NCBI RefSeq assembly: GCF_014529935.1
Contig: NZ_JACVFC010000001.1
Coordinates: 3,224,001-3,288,000, forward strand
Source: Chitinophaga qingshengii
Lineage (GTDB): Bacteria > Bacteroidota > Bacteroidia > Chitinophagales > Chitinophagaceae
Direction of reading: 5' to 3'
Length of the DNA stretch: 64,000 nucleotides
The notes under the pieces are model-generated. The model did not search any database and had not been told where the DNA came from. It saw nothing but the letters and a program-made list of their open reading frames with translations. The position numbers and the translations under genes are program-made. Positions 16,878 through 24,787 of this stretch are shown one piece after another; the first letter of the stretch is position 1, and each line of letters begins with the position of its first letter.

Positions 16878-17840
16878 GCCCGATTCGGCCCGCTGCCGGA
16901 TCACCTGCAGGATATTGTTTTGGATATCTTTCATAATCCATGATGCCCACCAGCTGGCATAAAAATTAAAGGTAGTATGTAACTTAAAATGGCTATAGAG
17001 GTGTAGCCTGTAATTACCGTTGGACAATGGTTCCAGCTCATAGGTCCCATTCAGCACATCAAAATATTCCCCGCCAATCACCACATGTTCATCCATGGTG
17101 GTGGAAGGGATATTGTAAGGGTCTGCATGAATAGTGAAACTCATACTACGCTGATGGTTATACGCAGTAACCTTCTCATCAAATATTAATCCTTTGTCAA
17201 ATATCGCTTTACGATAGGCGCCTACGCCTTCGTAATTCAGTTCGGCTTTGATAGGGCGTGGGAAACCCAGCATACGGGTAAACCATCCCTTATCCTGTGT
17301 GGCTGCGATTGCTCCCACACGGGTCACGTTTTTCCAGATGTTTTCCTTGCTGGCGTGGATGTCTATATAAGTATACGCCTTGTATTGCCCGGGAATCTTA
17401 CCAATCAGCTGTTCTACCGGAGAGATGACCAACGGCAGTAAAGCCAATACAGAAACGTATATCCGTTCCCGTTTTTTATCATTTCTCCGCTTATAATAAC
17501 CGGCAACACTGCCTCCTGCTGATGCAGCTATCATAAATAAGGGCAATGCCATCAACCAGCATGCCCAGCCTTCCCAGGCGAACAACAGCGTAACTACAAA
17601 AAAGAACAAAATAGGTACCCAGGGCATCAGCATCCGGTAAGTACGGCTCTCCACCTTTTCACGGGGAGACAGGTAAATTACCAACGCTCCCATACCAAAA
17701 GGAACACCAAACAGGAAGGCCAGCCCCATAACAGCAAAAAAATCTCCGAACGACCGGTTGAACAAACCATACATCACGAACAGGAACAGCAGGGGGAGAA
17801 CAATGGCAAGCAACCACCAGTTACGGGAAGGAGAAGGCAT
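16857..17840 (-). CDS. SRPBCC-domain protein with N-terminal membrane helices
   Basis: A 327-residue protein. The first 140 residues hold four or five hydrophobic segments (NWWLLAIVLPLLFLFVMYGL, FFAVMGLAFLFGVPFGMGAL, VPILFFFVVTLLFAWEG and others); the rest (about 155-320) reads as a START/SRPBCC ligand-binding domain (AYTYIDIHASKENIWKNVTR, ELEPLSNGNYRLHLYSHFKL). Function is unknown; such domains bind hydrophobic compounds. It starts 37 bases after the FAD monooxygenase gene on the same strand and is probably co-transcribed with it. Confidence 0.8.
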   Translation of the reverse strand: MPSPSRNWWLLAIVLPLLFLFVMYGLFNRSFGDFFAVMGLAFLFGVPFGMGALVIYLSPREKVESRTYRMLMPWVPILFFFVVTLLFAWEGWACWLMALPLFMIAASAGGSVAGYYKRRNDKKRERIYVSVLALLPLVISPVEQLIGKIPGQYKAYTYIDIHASKENIWKNVTRVGAIAATQDKGWFTRMLGFPRPIKAELNYEGVGAYRKAIFDKGLIFDEKVTAYNHQRSMSFTIHADPYNIPSTTMDEHVVIGGEYFDVLNGTYELEPLSNGNYRLHLYSHFKLHTTFNFYASWWASWIMKDIQNNILQVIRQRAESGLPENRI

Positions 17841-17877
17841 AGTGCATCAGTTTGAACAGCAAGATACCACTTCTTCC

Positions 17878-19095
17878 TCAGTATTTCATCTGCCAGTCCA
17901 GCTTATACCGGTACAACCAATCGAAGTTTTTAGGCGCAAACAGCGGGATGAAAATAGCCATCATCCAGTCGCGGATTTTAGCCTGCCAGGGGCGGAGAAT
18001 GGTTTTAGACTTACCTCTTCTTCTGCCTTCAGCTACAATCTTTTCTACTCTTGGCTTACGGTCGGTTTCAAACTTCCGGAAAGCGGCAGCGTAGGAGCCT
18101 ACGCCGGCATCGCGCAGCAGCATACCCAGGTACATAGCGTCTTCCAGCGCCATGGAAGCACCCTGGCCGGCATTGGGACTTACTGCATGGGCAGCATCGC
18201 CAATCAGCAGCACCCGGTCTTTATGCCAGGAAGGCAATGAAGCGATATCGGCCACATTTACCTTCAGCACTTTTTCGGTGTGGGTTATCAGCGCTGGTAT
18301 GGGCGCATGATAGTCTTTATAACGGGCAGCCATCAACGCTTTTACTTCTTCTACCGTGGTGGAATCCAGTTCCTCTTTGGTGAAAGGCACGTCAGATGGC
18401 AGGTTGGACCACCACATGGCCATGCCGTTGCCGGCGGCGCAGTAGCCGAAGAAACCATCGTTACCAAAAGTAAAATTGAGGCTGCCGATTTCGCGTGTAG
18501 TCATTTCCGGTAGGGCAGACAGGGGAGCAAAGCCGCCATAGTTTTTCATACCGGTAAAAGCAGGGGTGGGCGCATCCGGGAAAAGCAGCTGACGCGTAGT
18601 GGAATGTACGCCGTCAGCGCCAATCAGTATATCGCCTGTAACCCGTGAACCGTCGGTGAATACGGCTGTAACCTGCGTTTCATCCTGGCGGATGCTGCAC
18701 AACCTTTTTTGATAATGCACGGTGAGGTCCTGCTCTTTCAGTTCCTGCAAAAGGATATCGTATAAGGCGGCACGGGAGAGGCTTACGCCTTGCTGTCCAT
18801 ATTTTTCAATGGAACCATTGGGCAAATTGGCAATCACTTTCCCTTTGCCATTGCGCATACAGAGTTCTTCCGATACCGCACCGGCGGCCGTCACCCGTTC
18901 TGCCAACCCCAGGGCATCCAGTACGTTCATGCCATTGGGCGCAATGTTAAAACCCGCGCCGATGGTAGCTTTGTAACCATATGCTTCGTAAATACTGCAG
19001 GAAATGCCCGCCTTCTTCAGAAATAGCGCCAGTGCCAGGCCACTGATACCACCACCGGCTATCAAAACATGAAAAGATGTTGGGAGCTGTGTCAT
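17878..19095 (-). CDS. FAD-dependent aromatic-type monooxygenase
   Basis: The frame opens at a TTG (19116); the ATG at 19095 gives 405 residues. It has the FAD/NAD-binding motif near the N-terminus (VLIAGGGISGLALALFLKKA), a middle DG motif (ILIGADGVHSTTRQ) and the GD motif GDAAHAVSPNAGQGASMALE, all typical of class A flavin hydroxylases such as PHBH and TetX. It hydroxylates an unknown compound with NAD(P)H and O2. Resistance activity of the TetX type cannot be claimed from the family alone. The SRPBCC gene downstream may bind a substrate or product. Confidence 0.9.
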   Translation of the reverse strand: MTQLPTSFHVLIAGGGISGLALALFLKKAGISCSIYEAYGYKATIGAGFNIAPNGMNVLDALGLAERVTAAGAVSEELCMRNGKGKVIANLPNGSIEKYGQQGVSLSRAALYDILLQELKEQDLTVHYQKRLCSIRQDETQVTAVFTDGSRVTGDILIGADGVHSTTRQLLFPDAPTPAFTGMKNYGGFAPLSALPEMTTREIGSLNFTFGNDGFFGYCAAGNGMAMWWSNLPSDVPFTKEELDSTTVEEVKALMAARYKDYHAPIPALITHTEKVLKVNVADIASLPSWHKDRVLLIGDAAHAVSPNAGQGASMALEDAMYLGMLLRDAGVGSYAAAFRKFETDRKPRVEKIVAEGRRRGKSKTILRPWQAKIRDWMMAIFIPLFAPKNFDWLYRYKLDWQMKY

Positions 19096-19201
19096 ACAAA
19101 AGGGTTTATACCTCAAAATTGTAAAACAGCGCCCTGTTCAGCAACTACGAGTAGGTAAACGGAGGGCAGGTTCCGGTAAAAGCCCTTTTTTTACCGGTCA
19201 C

Positions 19202-19654
19202 TTAGTTCGCTTCTGCCACTTTTTTAATCTCTGTGAGGATAGAAGACCAACCACCGGCAGCCATTGCCTCCTGGTATCTGCGGTCCCCTTCGGCAACCGT
19301 GGAATAATCACCCTGGCTTACTTCCAGCAGGGTCTGACCGTCTTTGGGCGACAGCTGATAGGTTACTTTCAGATAGTTCTCAGAAGTATCGTCAATAGTG
19401 GAGTTAGGATCAATAGTGGTATACACCAGCCTTTCACCCGGAACAATTTCTTCAATGGTACCTTTTACCGCCACCAGCTCCTGACCCTCATACACTGTTT
19501 TCCAGAGCAGTTCACTACCGGGTTGCCAGTCAGACACGGTTTCGCAGTTAAACATATATTGTTTTGTTTTCGCCGGATTCACCAGGGTATCCCATACTAT
19601 CGCTGCCGGTGCGTTGATGATGATGTCGTTCTTTACGATTTTTGCTTGTGCCAT
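19202..19654 (-). CDS. SRPBCC/AHSA1-type protein
   Basis: A 150-residue single-domain protein of the Activator of Hsp90 homologue 1-like SRPBCC family: INAPAAIVWDTLVNPAKTKQ, then SDWQPGSELLWKTVYEGQEL, and a C-terminal long helix (GWSSILTEIKKVAEAN). These proteins form a hydrophobic cavity; the ligand is unknown. The ATG at 19654 is supported by a promoter with TACTTTTG at 19703-19710. It is upstream of the FAD gene on the same strand, 106 bases apart. Confidence 0.85.
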   Translation of the reverse strand: MAQAKIVKNDIIINAPAAIVWDTLVNPAKTKQYMFNCETVSDWQPGSELLWKTVYEGQELVAVKGTIEEIVPGERLVYTTIDPNSTIDDTSENYLKVTYQLSPKDGQTLLEVSQGDYSTVAEGDRRYQEAMAAGGWSSILTEIKKVAEAN

Positions 19655-19702
19655 ATAATAGTTTTTTATAGGTAGATGAATATTTCACTCTTGTACCTGG
19701 GA

Positions 19703-19710
19703 CAAAAGTA
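19703..19710 (-). promoter_or_regulatory. -7 element of the SRPBCC gene
   Basis: TACTTTTG on the minus strand matches TAnnTTTG exactly. It predicts a leader of about 45 bases before the ATG at 19654. No clear -33 element is seen. Confidence 0.5.
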
Positions 19711-19738
19711 AAATAAAGGGTTGGCGACGTGTTGCGTA

Positions 19739-20641
19739 TTACGGATTATTTCTAACCGAATACGGAGTGAAGCCGAACTTCTTCTTAAAGGCGTTATTGA
19801 AATGCTGTGGAGTGGCATATCCCAGTTCTGCGGATATTTCGGCAGCCGTTTTCCCCGTATCACGCAGGTATTGATGAGCCAGGTGCAACCGCTGGTCAGT
19901 CAGGTAACCGAAAACAGTATTATTGAATTTCTCTTTGAAACCCCGTTTTAGTTTGTATTCGTTGAGGCCTACCGTGCGGGCTATTTCGGTCAGGCTCGGG
20001 GGCGAGTCCAGCCGGGTATTGATCAGGTCGCGTACGGCGATGATTTTTTCGGCGTCCTGTTTATTTTTCAGGAAAACGGGTTCCCGCTCAGCGGCGGTCA
20101 TACAGGATTCGGCAGATAATACCAGCAGCTCCAGGCTTTTGGACAGGAGGAACAAACGCTGAAAATCGCCGGCATATTTGCTGAAACGGATCTGGGAGAT
20201 GACCTGTTCCATCTGGGAATCCAGGGCGCCCCAGGTTTCAGTAAAAATGACCGGTTGACCGGCAGCCACTTTATCAGCAAAACGTTTGAGGTGGTCACTG
20301 CCATGCTGGGTCATACTCAGGAACTGTTCCCGGGGAAACTGTACCCCGAAAATCTCCAGCTCCAGGGTTTTGTTCTCCACTACCATATCAAAAGGAACGG
20401 AATACATGAAGTTATGATGTCCGCCAATCAGGTCGTAGGTTTTACCCAGCTGTTGGTAGGTGAACAGGTAATCGCCCCTCAGGCCGAAGTGCAGCCGGAT
20501 GACATCATTATCACTATGGGCGGGAGAAGCAAACAGTTCCCGGAAAGAGGACAGGCCATGACCGATGAGGATGCCATCGCACATCCATTTGGTAGCGGTA
20601 AAAGTGCCGTTAGGGTAGGTAATCACTTGTTTGTCTTCCAT
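19739..20641 (-). CDS. AraC-family transcriptional regulator
   Basis: The frame opens at 20731, but a strong promoter at 20670-20700 lies inside that extension, so the ATG at 20641 (MEDKQVITYPNGTFTATKW) is preferred and gives 300 residues. The N-terminal 190 residues are an uncharacterised sensor domain. Residues about 200-295 contain the AraC double helix-turn-helix (LTEIARTVGLNEYKLKRGFK, then TAAEISAELGYATPQHFNNA and FKKKFGFTPYSVR). Target genes are unknown; the SRPBCC gene next to it starts 85 bases after its stop on the same strand. Confidence 0.88.
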   Translation of the reverse strand: MEDKQVITYPNGTFTATKWMCDGILIGHGLSSFRELFASPAHSDNDVIRLHFGLRGDYLFTYQQLGKTYDLIGGHHNFMYSVPFDMVVENKTLELEIFGVQFPREQFLSMTQHGSDHLKRFADKVAAGQPVIFTETWGALDSQMEQVISQIRFSKYAGDFQRLFLLSKSLELLVLSAESCMTAAEREPVFLKNKQDAEKIIAVRDLINTRLDSPPSLTEIARTVGLNEYKLKRGFKEKFNNTVFGYLTDQRLHLAHQYLRDTGKTAAEISAELGYATPQHFNNAFKKKFGFTPYSVRNNP

Positions 20642-20669
20642 AGTCCTGGTTGCAGTGTGCCTGCAGTGG

Positions 20670-20700
20670 CAAAGGTACGACGTTCGTACAAGGGCGCAAA
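20670..20700 (-). promoter_or_regulatory. consensus promoter of the AraC gene, -33 box inside a repeat
   Basis: TTTG (20700-20697), a 19-base spacer and TACCTTTG (20677-20670) form a full consensus Bacteroidota promoter on the minus strand, with a leader of about 24 bases to the ATG at 20641. The -33 box is part of the GCAAAG arm of the palindromic repeat at 20691-20822. Confidence 0.75.
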
Positions 20701-20822
20701 GCAGCTTACGCAAAGGGAGATAAGGGAGCAAAGCGCGCAGGATATCCCTGCGCGCTTTGCTCCCTTAAAAATTTTTGCGCCTTGCGGCATCAGCAAATAA
20801 GCGCAAAAATTCTTTGCGCCCT
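20691..20822. repeat. nested palindromic GCAAAG repeat
   Basis: Three nested or adjacent inverted repeats share the word GCAAAG: outer arms AGGGCGCAAAG (20691-20701) and CTTTGCGCCCT (20812-20822); a 21-bp perfect pair at 20721-20741 and 20747-20767 with five bases between; and AATTTTTGCGC (20770-20780) with GCGCAAAAATT (20801-20811). It lies 28 bases after the TssD stop. The larger relative is at 35040-35199. Confidence 0.85.
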
Positions 20823-20849
20823 TTGCTCTCTTATAATTCTTTACGAGCC

Positions 20850-21239
20850 TTACAGGGGCCAGGGGTTCTGATACACGGAGTTATTGAGTTTCAGCTCCCG
20901 GGCAGACAGCGACAGCTGTATCTGCAGGGGCTGATCGTTGGCTGCGTTGAACTGTTCGGTATAACCTACGCAATAGGCATCGGTAAACCGAAGTTCCTTG
21001 AGCCGGGACATGGAATCACGACGGAAGAAAATGATACTGCCGTTTTTAGTCTGGGTATTGGAGATCATCCAATCAAAAAGATGTGTTTCTCCGGCAGATT
21101 CAATTTTCAGATTAATGCTGCCTCCTTTGGGGCGGGCGGCTGGCTTTCCATTGTGATCGGTGTGCTGACTGAAGGTAAAATCGCACTCCAGTACGTTTAA
21201 CTCTTCACCGTCGATGTTGAGAACTGCTTTAAAAGACAT
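20850..21239 (-). CDS. tssD: orphan type VI secretion tube protein TssD (Bacteroidota Hcp)
   Basis: A 129-residue protein that matches the Bacteroidota (T6SSiii) Hcp/TssD family: start MSFKAVLNIDGEELNVLECD, then FSQHTDHNGKPAARPKGGSI, a helix with LFDWMISNTQTKNGSIIFFR, LKELRFTDAYCVGYTEQFNA, and a C-terminus ending in a Trp-containing tail (NPWPL). Hcp proteins stack as hexamer rings to form the inner tube of the injection machine and can carry or chaperone effectors. No other type VI gene is in the window, so it is an orphan copy. It is 144 bases from the LuxR gene on the same strand. A hairpin (GTCTGC/GCAGAC, 21257-21278) lies in its leader. Confidence 0.85.
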   Translation of the reverse strand: MSFKAVLNIDGEELNVLECDFTFSQHTDHNGKPAARPKGGSINLKIESAGETHLFDWMISNTQTKNGSIIFFRRDSMSRLKELRFTDAYCVGYTEQFNAANDQPLQIQLSLSARELKLNNSVYQNPWPL

Positions 21240-21383
21240 AAATAATCGGTTAACAAGTCTGCTGCAAAACAGGCAGACAGGGAAAAAATATGGTATACAA
21301 CCCTGAAAATACTGATTTATCCTTATACGGACCTCATCCGGAGCTTTAATTTTTTATGGATTTTTCGGGAAATAACCCTGTTA

Positions 21384-22073
21384 TCAGATCAGGTCGAAGG
21401 CCTGGGCGAAGCTGGTCAGGTCATACCCTGACTGGGCGCCGATTTTGCTTTTGATATTCCGGCGATGGGTGACGGCCGTTTTTTCTGAAATATGTACTTT
21501 TTCCGCTATATCGCTGGCACTTAACCCCAGGGCCATTAACCGGAGGATTTCCTTCTCCCTTTTGGTCAGCGCGGCAAAAATATGCTGGTTACGGCGCAGG
21601 AAATTGTTCTCTTCCAGCAGCCGGTTTACCTTACTGGTCACATGATGCAACGGATCAATGGGAATAGCGCAGGTGAGTACATGGGTAGGGATACCCCGTG
21701 CGTTGCGCATAAATACACGGGTAGTGCCCAGGTGCCAGGTCCAGTCCAGATGCCGGGCCAGCCGTACCTGCTGGAAAAAGGTAACGACCATGTCTTTCTC
21801 CGCCGGAGCAGACAGCATAGCGGTTACTTTGGGCACATAATCGGCCACGTCATGCGGATTAAAATAAGTGTCATAATAGCTGTGACCCATAGCCCGGAGC
21901 TCCTCCAGGGAAACATCCAGCTGCTGCCGCCCATTCTCAGACATATACTCCACATAATCTTTCTCCACATTCATCACAATAAAAACGGCCGGCAACTCAT
22001 GCTCTATGGCCTGAAGGGCCTGCAGCTTCTCTTCAAGACTGGCAGCCTCGGATAACACGGAATAAGTTCTCAT
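21384..22073 (-). CDS. LuxR-type regulator with PAS-like sensor domain
   Basis: A 229-residue regulator. The C-terminal 65 residues are a LuxR/GerE helix-turn-helix (FAALTKREKEILRLMALGLS, DIAEKVHISEKTAVTHRRNI). Residues about 20-145 look like a PAS fold (HELPAVFIVMNVEKDYVEYM, TWHLGTTRVFMRNARGIPTH) and probably sense a small ligand or a redox state. There is no receiver aspartate, so it is not a classical response regulator. Its own promoter has TACATTTG at 22136-22143. The adjacent tssD on the same strand might be a target, but only position suggests this. Confidence 0.85.
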   Translation of the reverse strand: MRTYSVLSEAASLEEKLQALQAIEHELPAVFIVMNVEKDYVEYMSENGRQQLDVSLEELRAMGHSYYDTYFNPHDVADYVPKVTAMLSAPAEKDMVVTFFQQVRLARHLDWTWHLGTTRVFMRNARGIPTHVLTCAIPIDPLHHVTSKVNRLLEENNFLRRNQHIFAALTKREKEILRLMALGLSASDIAEKVHISEKTAVTHRRNIKSKIGAQSGYDLTSFAQAFDLI

Positions 22074-22135
22074 GTCCTGTTAAATAGTGTATAGGAAAAC
22101 CGTAATGTTGTAGATTTTGTATTGCTCTCTGGTAA

Positions 22136-22143
22136 CAAATGTA
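22136..22143 (-). promoter_or_regulatory. -7 element of the LuxR-type gene
   Basis: TACATTTG on the minus strand is an exact TAnnTTTG, giving a leader of about 58 bases before the ATG at 22073. Confidence 0.55.
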
Positions 22144-22227
22144 TATAAAAAACGGATAAGGGTCCCCTTCCTGTAGAAAGTGACCCTTTTTTGGGGGTAA
22201 AAATATGATGATCTGTTGGAACAGTAT

Positions 22228-22235
22228 TAGCTTTG
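22228..22235 (+). promoter_or_regulatory. -7 element upstream of the second Crp/Fnr gene
   Basis: TAGCTTTG is an exact TAnnTTTG, about 124 bases before the ATG at 22359. A half-site TGTGAC follows at 22236-22241, which could allow weak autoregulation. Confidence 0.45.
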
Positions 22236-22358
22236 TGTGACAGTAACAAATGGCAGTGATACATCTGCGTCAGCAAAGATACGTGAAGGAAATGATTGTT
22301 GAAATACCTACTAGTGAGTATTTTTATCGTACATCATCAGGTTTTGACGACCGCTCAC

Positions 22359-22937
22359 ATGAAAAAAACAACCGTCTGTATCAACAATTCCATCCTCCAG
22401 AACTCGCCACTGGACGATATTTCAACGGAACAGCTTTGGAACGCTGCTCAAATTCACATAGTCAAACAGGGTGACTTTCTGCTGCGTGCCGGACAAACCT
22501 GTCAACATATCTGGCTCCTGGAAAAAGGGGCCTGCAGGGCGTTCTATGATCATCATACCCGGGAGATCAATACGGCTTTTTTCTTTGAGAGCGATTTTAT
22601 CACGAATATGAAAAGCCTGCGAAACCAGGATCCGTCCGGTTATCACCTGCAAGCCAATACCCGCTCGGTACTGCTGCGCTGGCATAAAGACACGCTCGCC
22701 GGACTTTATAAACTATCACCCGCCATCGCCGCTTTTGGCCGGGAACGGCTGGAACTGCTGGCTATTGCCGGGGAAACACATGCCGACTGGTTGAAGACAC
22801 ATACCCCCGAAGAACGTTACCAATACATCCTGCAACATCAGCCGGAGCTGATACAACGCGTATCCATCACTCAACTCAGCTCCTATATCGGCATCTCCCG
22901 GGAAACCCTCAGCCGTATCCGCCGCCGTGTTTTGTGA
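22359..22937 (+). CDS. Crp/Fnr-family transcriptional regulator (second paralogue)
   Basis: The frame opens at 22296; the ATG at 22359 gives 192 residues (MKKTTVCINNSILQNSPLDD) and matches the length of the paralogue at 11344-11913. The beta-roll sensor is at about 25-125 (IVKQGDFLLRAGQTCQHIWL, CRAFYDHHTREINTAFFFES) and the winged helix at the end has the recognition segment VSITQLSSYIGISRETLSRI. The signal is unknown. The stop codon lies inside a Crp-type box (22933-22948) that is followed by the SnoaL gene, the same arrangement as in the first module. Confidence 0.9.
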   Translation: MKKTTVCINNSILQNSPLDDISTEQLWNAAQIHIVKQGDFLLRAGQTCQHIWLLEKGACRAFYDHHTREINTAFFFESDFITNMKSLRNQDPSGYHLQANTRSVLLRWHKDTLAGLYKLSPAIAAFGRERLELLAIAGETHADWLKTHTPEERYQYILQHQPELIQRVSITQLSSYIGISRETLSRIRRRVL

Positions 22938-22948
22938 CGTTTGACACA
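22933..22948. promoter_or_regulatory. Crp/Fnr-type operator overlapping the regulator stop codon
   Basis: TGTGACGTTTGACACA has the same outer half-sites as the palindrome at 11323-11338 (12 of its 16 bases are symmetric). It overlaps the TGA of the regulator and ends 52 bases before the SnoaL ATG. The centre lies near -42 relative to the start predicted from TACCTTTG. Confidence 0.7.
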
Positions 22949-22970
22949 ACAGGCGCGGCCCATTGCCCGG

Positions 22971-22978
22971 TACCTTTG
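22971..22978 (+). promoter_or_regulatory. -7 element of the second SnoaL gene
   Basis: TACCTTTG is an exact TAnnTTTG, 22 bases after the Crp-type box and 22 before the ATG at 23001. No -33 box is visible at the usual distance, as expected of an activator-dependent promoter. Confidence 0.65.
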
Positions 22979-23000
22979 TGGCTGAACAAATCTATCTTAC

Positions 23001-23447
23001 ATGAATCTCTCAGAACAAAAAGACCTGGTAACCCGCTTCATACAAACAGTATGGAACAACGGCGATACCAGCCGGCTACAGGATTTTCTGCACCCTGATT
23101 TTAAAGATTACTCCCTTCCTGAAGGAATGCCCACCGGTATTTCCGGTTTGCAACAGTGGGTAGACTTGACACATACATCGTTTGTGCCATTAACCATCAT
23201 TGAGGAACACCTCGCCGAACCCGGTCATTGCATGGTCCGCATCTCCATGCAAATGAAACATACCGGCTTGTGGCGAGGTATTCCACCAACGGGCCTGACC
23301 GCCGTTACCACCGGCTTCCGTTCCTTTGTGTTCCGGGACGACCGGATTATTGAACACCGGGCGTTGATAGATGGCAATACCCTGGAACGGCAACTGCACC
23401 AAGCGGCCAATGTGACGGGCTGCCAACCCAAAATGACTGGCAACTGA
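23001..23447 (+). CDS. SnoaL-like ester cyclase protein, Crp/Fnr-linked
   Basis: A 148-residue SnoaL-type polyketide cyclase-like protein: NLSEQKDLVTRFIQTVWNNG, LQDFLHPDFKDYSLPEGMPT, VRISMQMKHTGLWRGIPPTG, and RDDRIIEHRALIDGNTLERQ. The catalytic His/Asp pattern of true SnoaL cannot be confirmed without a structure. It lies 63 bases after the second Crp/Fnr gene and should be its direct target. It is a distant relative of the proteins at 10943-11272 and 1720-2538. It is followed by a strong hairpin at 23499-23545. Confidence 0.85.
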   Translation: MNLSEQKDLVTRFIQTVWNNGDTSRLQDFLHPDFKDYSLPEGMPTGISGLQQWVDLTHTSFVPLTIIEEHLAEPGHCMVRISMQMKHTGLWRGIPPTGLTAVTTGFRSFVFRDDRIIEHRALIDGNTLERQLHQAANVTGCQPKMTGN

Positions 23448-23498
23448 TAATATCCGGGATAGGCGATACCGTTAGTAAGTTTCCGGCGCTCTTAATGG

Positions 23499-23545
23499 TA
23501 GCCTGTTTGTGCATTGTAGTCCTTTTCTCCTGCGCAAACAGGCTA
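23499..23545 (+). terminator. long hairpin after the SnoaL gene
   Basis: TAGCCTGTTTGTGCA (23499-23513) and TGCGCAAACAGGCTA (23531-23545) pair at 14 of 15 positions around a 17-base loop that contains CCTTTTCTCC. There is no T tract after the right arm. Either a terminator or a small structured element; the rest of the gap (23546-23878) is AT-rich and I see no gene in it. Confidence 0.45.
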
Positions 23546-23878
23546 TTCCGTTGGCAAACAATACGTGGGAAAAATATACCGGTCCTGCACTGCTGGCATA
23601 CATAACATGGTTACTATCTCCCGTAAAAATGATTTTTATTTCTACAACTATGTAATACTTTATTATCTTTTAGTTATACTTTGATAATCTTTTTTATTCC
23701 TGAAACCAGATAAATTCCCCCGCCAACGCAGTTAAAAATCAGCTATTATCAGTAATATTACATACCTGATTCCGCTTTACGTTTTATTACAGGAACAATC
23801 AAAAATCGATGCTTTTTTATCTCTGCTGATGTGACAGGCAGAAAATCAACACATTCCACGTTCACCAAAATATGGTAC

Positions 23879-24763
23879 ATGAAAAGCAAACTACTACGCG
23901 AGATCACCCCGCTAACGCAAAGCGATTGTTTTTCCCTCTTCACCCGGGAGAAAACAGCCTTCGACTTCCCATTACATTATCACGACGAATTTGAACTGAA
24001 CTTTATCCAGCACGCGCCCGGCGCCCGGCGAATTATCGGCGATCATATCGAAGAAATTGAAGACCTGGAACTGGTATTGGTAGGACCCAACCTGCAACAC
24101 GGGTGGTTTACCCACAAACACAATGGCGGGGTTATTAAAGAAATTACGATCCAGTTTCACCGCGACCTGTTCGATGAAAAATTCCTGCAACGCAACCAGA
24201 TGAGTTTCATTAAAAACATGTTTGAACGCTCCCTTCGCGGCATCCTGTTTTCTACTGAAACTACCCGGCAAATTATGCCGCGACTGATGCACCTGCCCCA
24301 AAAACAAGGCTTCGATTCTGTACTGGAACTGATGTCTATCCTGCACGACCTGTCCGCCAGCCGGAATATGCGCATCCTCTCAGATGCTACCTTCCGCAAC
24401 CTGGAAACATTTTCGTATAACAGTCGCCGTGTGGAAAAGGTGATGCATTATCTCAACAACAGTTTCGATAAAAACATCTCGCTGCACGAAGCCGCTAAGC
24501 TCGCCGCTATGACAGATGTGGCTTTCAGCCGTTTTTTCAAAGCAAGGATCGGGAAAACGTTTGTGGATACACTGATAGAGATAAGGCTGGGACATGCCTC
24601 ACGGATGCTGATAGAGACCACGCATACCGTTAATGAAATAGCCTACAAATGCGGGTTTAACAACATTTCCAATTTTAACCGCATCTTCAAAAAGAAAAAA
24701 GATTGTACGCCCAAAGAGTTCCGGTTGGCTTATACCACATCCGGAACACGGACATTTGTATAG
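23879..24763 (+). CDS. AraC-family regulator with cupin sensor domain
   Basis: The frame opens at 23831; the ATG at 23879 (MKSKLLREITPLTQSDCFSL) looks like the normal start of this subfamily and gives 294 residues. The N-terminal half is a cupin (FDFPLHYHDEFELNFIQHAP, LVGPNLQHGWFTHK) that usually senses a sugar. The C-terminal double helix-turn-helix is ISLHEAAKLAAMTDVAFSRF and then EIAYKCGFNNISNFNRIFKK with PKEFR. Targets are unknown: no transport gene is adjacent. It converges with the peroxiredoxin-like gene, 24 bases apart. Confidence 0.9.
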   Translation: MKSKLLREITPLTQSDCFSLFTREKTAFDFPLHYHDEFELNFIQHAPGARRIIGDHIEEIEDLELVLVGPNLQHGWFTHKHNGGVIKEITIQFHRDLFDEKFLQRNQMSFIKNMFERSLRGILFSTETTRQIMPRLMHLPQKQGFDSVLELMSILHDLSASRNMRILSDATFRNLETFSYNSRRVEKVMHYLNNSFDKNISLHEAAKLAAMTDVAFSRFFKARIGKTFVDTLIEIRLGHASRMLIETTHTVNEIAYKCGFNNISNFNRIFKKKKDCTPKEFRLAYTTSGTRTFV

Positions 24764-24787
24764 TTCAACTGCAACGGATACACGCAA

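Noticed and set aside
20255..20800. 181-residue open frame on the plus strand across the AraC start
   Set aside because: It is antisense to the AraC gene in its first part and crosses the palindromic repeat in its second part; no protein features.
22236..22248. TGTGACAGTAACA as a third Crp-type box
   Set aside because: Only one half-site matches; the second half differs, and the position downstream of the -7 element is unlike the two paired sites.
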